Part shown: positions 60,369-64,000 of the stretch, one piece after another
Numbering within the stretch: the first letter of the stretch is position 1
Layout: each line of letters opens with the position of its first letter
Notes under the pieces: model-generated
The model's database searches: none
Seen by the model: only the letters and a program-made list of their open reading frames with translations
What the model was told of the DNA's origin: nothing
Program-made: the position numbers and the translations under genes
Source of the DNA: Serinicoccus kebangsaanensis
GTDB taxonomy: Bacteria > Actinomycetota > Actinomycetes > Actinomycetales > Dermatophilaceae
NCBI RefSeq assembly: GCF_008919445.1
Contig: NZ_VSLG01000014.1
Span: 1 to 64,000 of the forward strand
Direction: 5' to 3'
Length of the DNA: 64,000 bases

Positions 60369-62447
60369 TCAGGAGGTGAGGGGGCCGGGCAGCGGGTCGG
60401 CGTGCACGACGGTCAGGCCGCTGACCGCGCGGGTCAGCACGACGTAGAGCCGGCGCAGCCCGGTGCGCTCGTCCGGCTCCGCCGCGGCGATGGCCGCGGG
60501 CTCCACGACGACCACCTGGTCGAACTCCAGGCCCTTGGCGACGGTGGCCGGGACGAGGAAGACGCGGACCCGCACCGCGAGCTCTGGGTCGTCCTCCGTG
60601 TGCTCGCCGTCCAGCACCTCGTGCTCCACGCCCGCCCCGACCAGCGCGGTGCCGACGCGGGGCACCCACGCGTCGGGCACGACCACACCCACCGACCCCT
60701 CGTGCCCGGCGGCGGCCCGCGTCGCCTCGACCGCCCCCGCGACGGCGTCGTCGACGGCGACGAGGTCCAGCCGCCCCGGGTTGGAGCGGACCGACTCCGG
60801 CGGGGCCAGGTCCGGCGCCATCGACGGCAGCAGCCGGGCGGCGAACTCGATGACCGACGACGGCACCCGGAACCCCCGGACCAGCTCCTCCAGGTGGGTG
60901 GAGCCGGAGCCCAGATCCTTGCCGAGGTGGTGCAGCGACTCCTCCCACGAGCTCGTCGACCACGGGGTGGTGCCCTGCGCCAGGTCCCCCAGCACCGTGA
61001 GCGACCCGGTCGAGGCGCGCCGCCCCACCGCGCGCAGCTGCATGGCGGACAGGTCCTGCGCCTCGTCCAGCACCACGTGGCCCAGGCTCGGGGTCCGGTC
61101 CACCAGGTCGGTCAGCTCGTCCAGCAGCACCAGGTCGGCGGCGCTCCACCGGGCCGCGCCGGCGCTGCGCGGCCGGTCCCACACCATCGCCCGCTGGTCG
61201 TCGGCCAGGTGCTCTCCGGTGCTGAGCAGCCGGGCGAGGACGGCGGCCGGCCTCGCCTCGGGCCAGAGGGTCTTCACGTAGGCCCGCACCGGCGCCGAGC
61301 GCGCCACCGCGTCCTGCACCCGGTCGTCGGGGGAGTCCCCGGATCGCTCCATCGCCACCATGACCGCGTGCGCGAGCCGCTGGTGCAGCATCGCCCGCGC
61401 CGCGGCATACCCCACCCCGCGGGAGCGCAGCTCGGCCACCATGTCCTCCACCTCGTAGGCCGGCACCCGCCACCTGCGTGCCCCGCGGGGCACCACCAGC
61501 GCCTCGCCCGGCCTCCCCACCTGTGCCCAGAGGGCGGTGCGCAGGACGTCGGCCATCCGTGCCTCCCCCTTGAGGCCCGCGACGGCCGGCGTGTCCGTGG
61601 AGCGCACCCGTGCGCCGGTCGCGTCGGCCACCAGCTCCTCGACGGTGGTATGCCGCACGCTCACCTCCCCGAGCGAGGGCAGCACCGCGCCCACGTGCTC
61701 GAGGAAGGCCCGGTTGGGTCCGACGACGAGCACGCCGGAGCGCGCGAGCCGCTGGCGGAAGGCATACAGCAACCAGGCGGCGCGGTGCAGCCCGACGGCC
61801 GTCTTGCCGGTGCCGGGCGCGCCCTGGACGCACAGGGTGGTGCTGACGTCGGCGCGGACGATCTCGTCCTGGTCCGGCTGGATGGTGGCGACGATGTCGC
61901 GCATCGGCCCGATCCGCGGACGCTCGATCTCCCGCGCGAGCAGGTCGCTCCCGCTGTCGCTCGCGTCCGTGCTGCCGCCCGCCCCCGGCCGGTCGTCCAG
62001 CCACTCGTCCTCGAAGGCGGTGATCTCGCCTGCCTCGACCCCGAACCGCCGACGCCGCAGCACCCCCATCGGCTCGGTCCGGCTGGCCCGGTAGAACGGG
62101 GTCGACACCCCCGCGCGCCAGTCGATGACGACCGGGTCGCCCTCGGCGTCCGAGACGTGGCGCCGACCGATGTAGAGGTGCTCGGCGGCGTCCGCGGTCC
62201 CCGCCCGCTGGTCGATCCGCCCGAAGAACAGCGTGGTGCCGGGGTCGTCCTGCAGCGCCTTGGCCCGCAGCCAGAGGGTATGCGCCAGCGCCTCACCGGC
62301 GATGGCGTCACCGCCGTCCGCGGTGAGGGAGAGCGTGTGCTCGCGCATCCGGGTGAGCTCGGTGCGGGCGCGCGCCAGGTGCGCCTGCTCGGCGGTGAGC
62401 TCGGCCGTGGGATCCGGGGGGTGGCTGGGGGCAGGGGGAGCGGGCAT
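60369..62447 (-). CDS. helD: HelD-type UvrD/Rep-like ATPase
   Basis: A 692-residue superfamily-1 helicase-like protein. Walker A GAPGTGKTAVGLHRA, Walker B DEAQDLSAMQLRA and motif RRLYVVLTRAVSGLTVVHA at the C-terminus are visible; an N-terminal coiled segment (HLARARTELTRMREHTLSL) and a long insert fit HelD, which frees stalled RNA polymerase. ATG 62447 has GAGG nearby; TATGCT at about 62488-62493 (minus) may be its -10. Confidence 0.85.
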   Translation of the reverse strand: MPAPPAPSHPPDPTAELTAEQAHLARARTELTRMREHTLSLTADGGDAIAGEALAHTLWLRAKALQDDPGTTLFFGRIDQRAGTADAAEHLYIGRRHVSDAEGDPVVIDWRAGVSTPFYRASRTEPMGVLRRRRFGVEAGEITAFEDEWLDDRPGAGGSTDASDSGSDLLAREIERPRIGPMRDIVATIQPDQDEIVRADVSTTLCVQGAPGTGKTAVGLHRAAWLLYAFRQRLARSGVLVVGPNRAFLEHVGAVLPSLGEVSVRHTTVEELVADATGARVRSTDTPAVAGLKGEARMADVLRTALWAQVGRPGEALVVPRGARRWRVPAYEVEDMVAELRSRGVGYAAARAMLHQRLAHAVMVAMERSGDSPDDRVQDAVARSAPVRAYVKTLWPEARPAAVLARLLSTGEHLADDQRAMVWDRPRSAGAARWSAADLVLLDELTDLVDRTPSLGHVVLDEAQDLSAMQLRAVGRRASTGSLTVLGDLAQGTTPWSTSSWEESLHHLGKDLGSGSTHLEELVRGFRVPSSVIEFAARLLPSMAPDLAPPESVRSNPGRLDLVAVDDAVAGAVEATRAAAGHEGSVGVVVPDAWVPRVGTALVGAGVEHEVLDGEHTEDDPELAVRVRVFLVPATVAKGLEFDQVVVVEPAAIAAAEPDERTGLRRLYVVLTRAVSGLTVVHADPLPGPLTS

Positions 62448-62523
62448 GAGGGCATACCTCGTCGCGGGGGCGGGAGTGGGAGGGGAAGAGAGCATACTCC
62501 TGCGCCGCGGGGACGCGGGGCGC

Positions 62524-63126
62524 TCAGCCGTCGGCGACGGACAGCAGCGGGAGCACGACCTCGTCGACGATCTCGACGACGACGTGATCGGGAATCGGTG
62601 CGCCGTGGGTGATGAAGTGGTGGCGGAGCAGCGCCGGCCCCGCCTCCACCCGGCGGTCCGTGACCCGGAGCGCGTCCACCTCCCCCCGCGCGACCGCACG
62701 GTCGACCAGCACCCGCATCGCCCGCATGGTGGAGCCGCCTGGGTGCGAGCGGACGCGGGCGGCACGGGTCGGGTCGAGCAGCGAGTCGGCCAGGACCGCC
62801 GACAGCGCGTGGCCCGCCGGCCCGGCGAGCTGGGTGGCGATCCGTCGCATGAGCGTCAGCAGGTCGGTGCGCAGCGTGCCGGTGTCGGGAGGCGAGTCGA
62901 GGTCGGGGAAGGCGTGCTGCACGGCGTCCATGAGGAGCGGGGTCTTGCCCGGCCAGCGGCGGTAGAGCGAGGCCTTGCTCGCCTGCGCCCGCTGCGCGAC
63001 CCGCTCCATCCGCAGCTCGCCGTAGCCCACCTCGGCGAGCTCGGCGAGCGCCGCCTCCAGGATCGCCGCCTCCAGGGCGGCACCCCGGCGCCGGGGCGCC
63101 GCGCGGTGGTCCGGCGCGGGGCTCAC
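62524..63126 (-). CDS. TetR-family transcriptional regulator
   Basis: A 200-residue TetR regulator. The HTH at about 12-60 reads AILEAALAELAEVGYGELRME and AQRAQASKASLYRRWPGKTPLLMDAVQ. The C-terminal TetR_C-like domain has ITSTL-like LRTDLLTLMRRIATQL. GTG 63126 overlaps the PEP-utilising enzyme stop by 4 bp; the two are cotranscribed and the regulator may control the pair. Confidence 0.9.
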   Translation of the reverse strand: MSPAPDHRAAPRRRGAALEAAILEAALAELAEVGYGELRMERVAQRAQASKASLYRRWPGKTPLLMDAVQHAFPDLDSPPDTGTLRTDLLTLMRRIATQLAGPAGHALSAVLADSLLDPTRAARVRSHPGGSTMRAMRVLVDRAVARGEVDALRVTDRRVEAGPALLRHHFITHGAPIPDHVVVEIVDEVVLPLLSVADG

Positions 63127-64000
63127 GGGTCGACCGCCGGGGCCGCCGTGACGGCCCCGGCGTCGCCGTCGACGGTGACCTGCTGCCCGTCGATGAGCTG
63201 CCGCGTGCCGACCGCCGTGCCCATGACGGCCGGCACGCCGTACTCCCGCGCCACGATCGCCGCGTGCGAGCCGATCCCGCCGGTGTCCACGACGACGGCG
63301 ACCGCGCGCTGGAAGAGCGGGGTCCACGAGGGGTTCGTGTAGGGGCAGACGAGCACGTCCCCGGACCGGAGCCGACCGAAGTCGCCCGGGTCGCGGATCA
63401 CCCGGACCGGGCCGGTGGCGCGACCACTGCTGGCCGGGGTGCCCGACACGAGCGCGCCTGTCGGGGTGTCCCCCGCGGTGCGGAAGGCCGAGGGGGCGAT
63501 GAGCGGGACCGTCGCCAGCTCGTCCCGGCGCGCGCGGCGGCGGGCGACCGTGGCCCGCAGCCTCTCGGCCTCCGCGCCGGAGACAGTGTCGGCGGCGGGG
63601 TCACCGAGCGCGGCGACCTCCTCCCAGCGCAGGTGCCAGATGTCGTCCGGCTGCCGCAGCACGCCCGCCGCGGCGAGCCGGCGGCCGACCTCGAGGACCA
63701 CGCCACGCAGCACGGGCAGCACCCGGGTGGCCTGGAAGTGGGAGTCCTCGCGCAGGGCGATCCCCGCCCGCGCACCGTGCAGCAGGCGGCGGACGCGGCC
63801 CCGGAGCGGGCCGGCGAGCAGCGGGTGGGACAGCAGGTGCCGCTCCGCCGCGGCCGCACCCGCCTCGTCCGTCGTCGGGCCGCCCTGGTCCAGGAGCACG
63901 CGCACCAGCGCCAGCACCGTCTCGGGAGCGTCCCGCCAGGTCGGCAGGGACAGGTAGAGCGGGCTCTCGGACTCGCGGTGGCCGAAGCGCGCCAGGAAGG
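63123..64000 (-). CDS. PEP-utilising enzyme (rifampin phosphotransferase/PEP synthase type), partial
   Basis: The C-terminal ~290 residues of a larger enzyme that continues past the right edge. The reading frame is open to 64000 with FGHRESESPLYLSLPTWR. The swivelling phosphohistidine domain has GGIGSHAAIVAREYGVPAV with the catalytic His and ends QQVTVDGDAGAV. This layout fits rifampin phosphotransferase or PEP/pyruvate-dikinase-like proteins. The ATP-grasp and PEP-binding parts are not visible, so the exact member is open. Confidence 0.8.
   Translation of the reverse strand, partial: FLARFGHRESESPLYLSLPTWRDAPETVLALVRVLLDQGGPTTDEAGAAAAERHLLSHPLLAGPLRGRVRRLLHGARAGIALREDSHFQATRVLPVLRGVVLEVGRRLAAAGVLRQPDDIWHLRWEEVAALGDPAADTVSGAEAERLRATVARRRARRDELATVPLIAPSAFRTAGDTPTGALVSGTPASSGRATGPVRVIRDPGDFGRLRSGDVLVCPYTNPSWTPLFQRAVAVVVDTGGIGSHAAIVAREYGVPAVMGTAVGTRQLIDGQQVTVDGDAGAVTAAPAVDP

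Overview
The window is GC-rich chromosomal DNA with GTG starts, frequent ATGA/GTGA gene overlaps, apparently leaderless promoters (TANNNT a few bases before the start codon) and typical actinobacterial families: DUF3263, WXG100, a stand-alone groEL with CIRCE operators, HelD and PH-domain membrane proteins. This points to a high-GC actinobacterium, perhaps of the Intrasporangiaceae/Ornithinimicrobiaceae group; that placement is inference. No rRNA, tRNA, integrase, transposase or CRISPR array was seen.

Layout. (1) 1-3.4 kb looks compositionally different, with lower GC and more degenerate DNA. It holds a GlxA-type AraC regulator divergent from an antibiotic-biosynthesis-monooxygenase (ABM) fold protein and a HbpS/GlcG-like protein, with an 87-bp direct repeat marking a broken duplication. 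(2) 3.4-7.5 kb carries small housekeeping genes: VOC protein, AlkZ-like winged-helix protein, alpha/beta hydrolase and small membrane proteins. (3) 7.6-14.6 kb is a tightly coupled seven-gene cluster: pseudo-receiver/PIG-L deacetylase, ATP-grasp ligase, PHP hydrolase, processive-type GT2 synthase, a 44-residue membrane peptide, a secreted six-hairpin-glycosidase-like protein and an unknown protein. It is probably for an envelope or secreted glycan and is one of the two most interesting loci. (4) 14.7-18.2 kb has an M20 amidohydrolase with an AbgT transporter, then a DoxX protein.

(5) 18.2-40.9 kb is a large catabolic island. A divergent pair (RraA-like aldolase/decarboxylase and an FAD oxidoreductase) faces a DapA-like lyase, a protein closely matching D-tartrate dehydratase, a membrane transporter and a LacI regulator. 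Behind two LacI-type operators follows a 15.6-kb operon-like run. It encodes three hotdog/MaoC proteins, a tartrate/D-malate-type dehydrogenase, an SDR, an aldehyde dehydrogenase, two CaiB-family CoA-transferases, an enoyl-CoA hydratase, an HpaI-type aldolase, a beta-hydroxyacid dehydrogenase and all five subunits of a peptide/opine-type ABC importer scattered between the enzymes. Together they suggest uptake and breakdown of a hydroxylated dicarboxylic acid or its conjugate by a dehydration branch and a CoA-thioester branch. The substrate cannot be read from the sequence. A recurrent octamer, GGCATACC, common in the rest of the window is nearly absent here, consistent with horizontal acquisition.

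(6) 41-43 kb holds a fatty-acid-type SDR and acyl-CoA dehydrogenase with a 22-bp tandem repeat upstream. (7) 43-46.2 kb is a molybdate modABC operon led by an HTH-TOBE regulator; modC contains a perfect 31-bp inverted repeat. (8) 46.3-64 kb is core genome: GDSL esterase, ung, DUF3263, fhs, a sodium:solute symporter with UspA, a metallo-beta-lactamase-fold protein, groEL, WXG100, DUF4031-Nudix, AlkD, HD and PH proteins, a DoxX-like protein, a polyprenyl-phosphate glycosyltransferase, HelD, a TetR regulator and a truncated PEP-utilising enzyme at the right edge. Two copies of a 54-bp palindromic element (46.3 and 60.3 kb) and a 32-bp tandem array upstream of ung are the main unexplained repeats.
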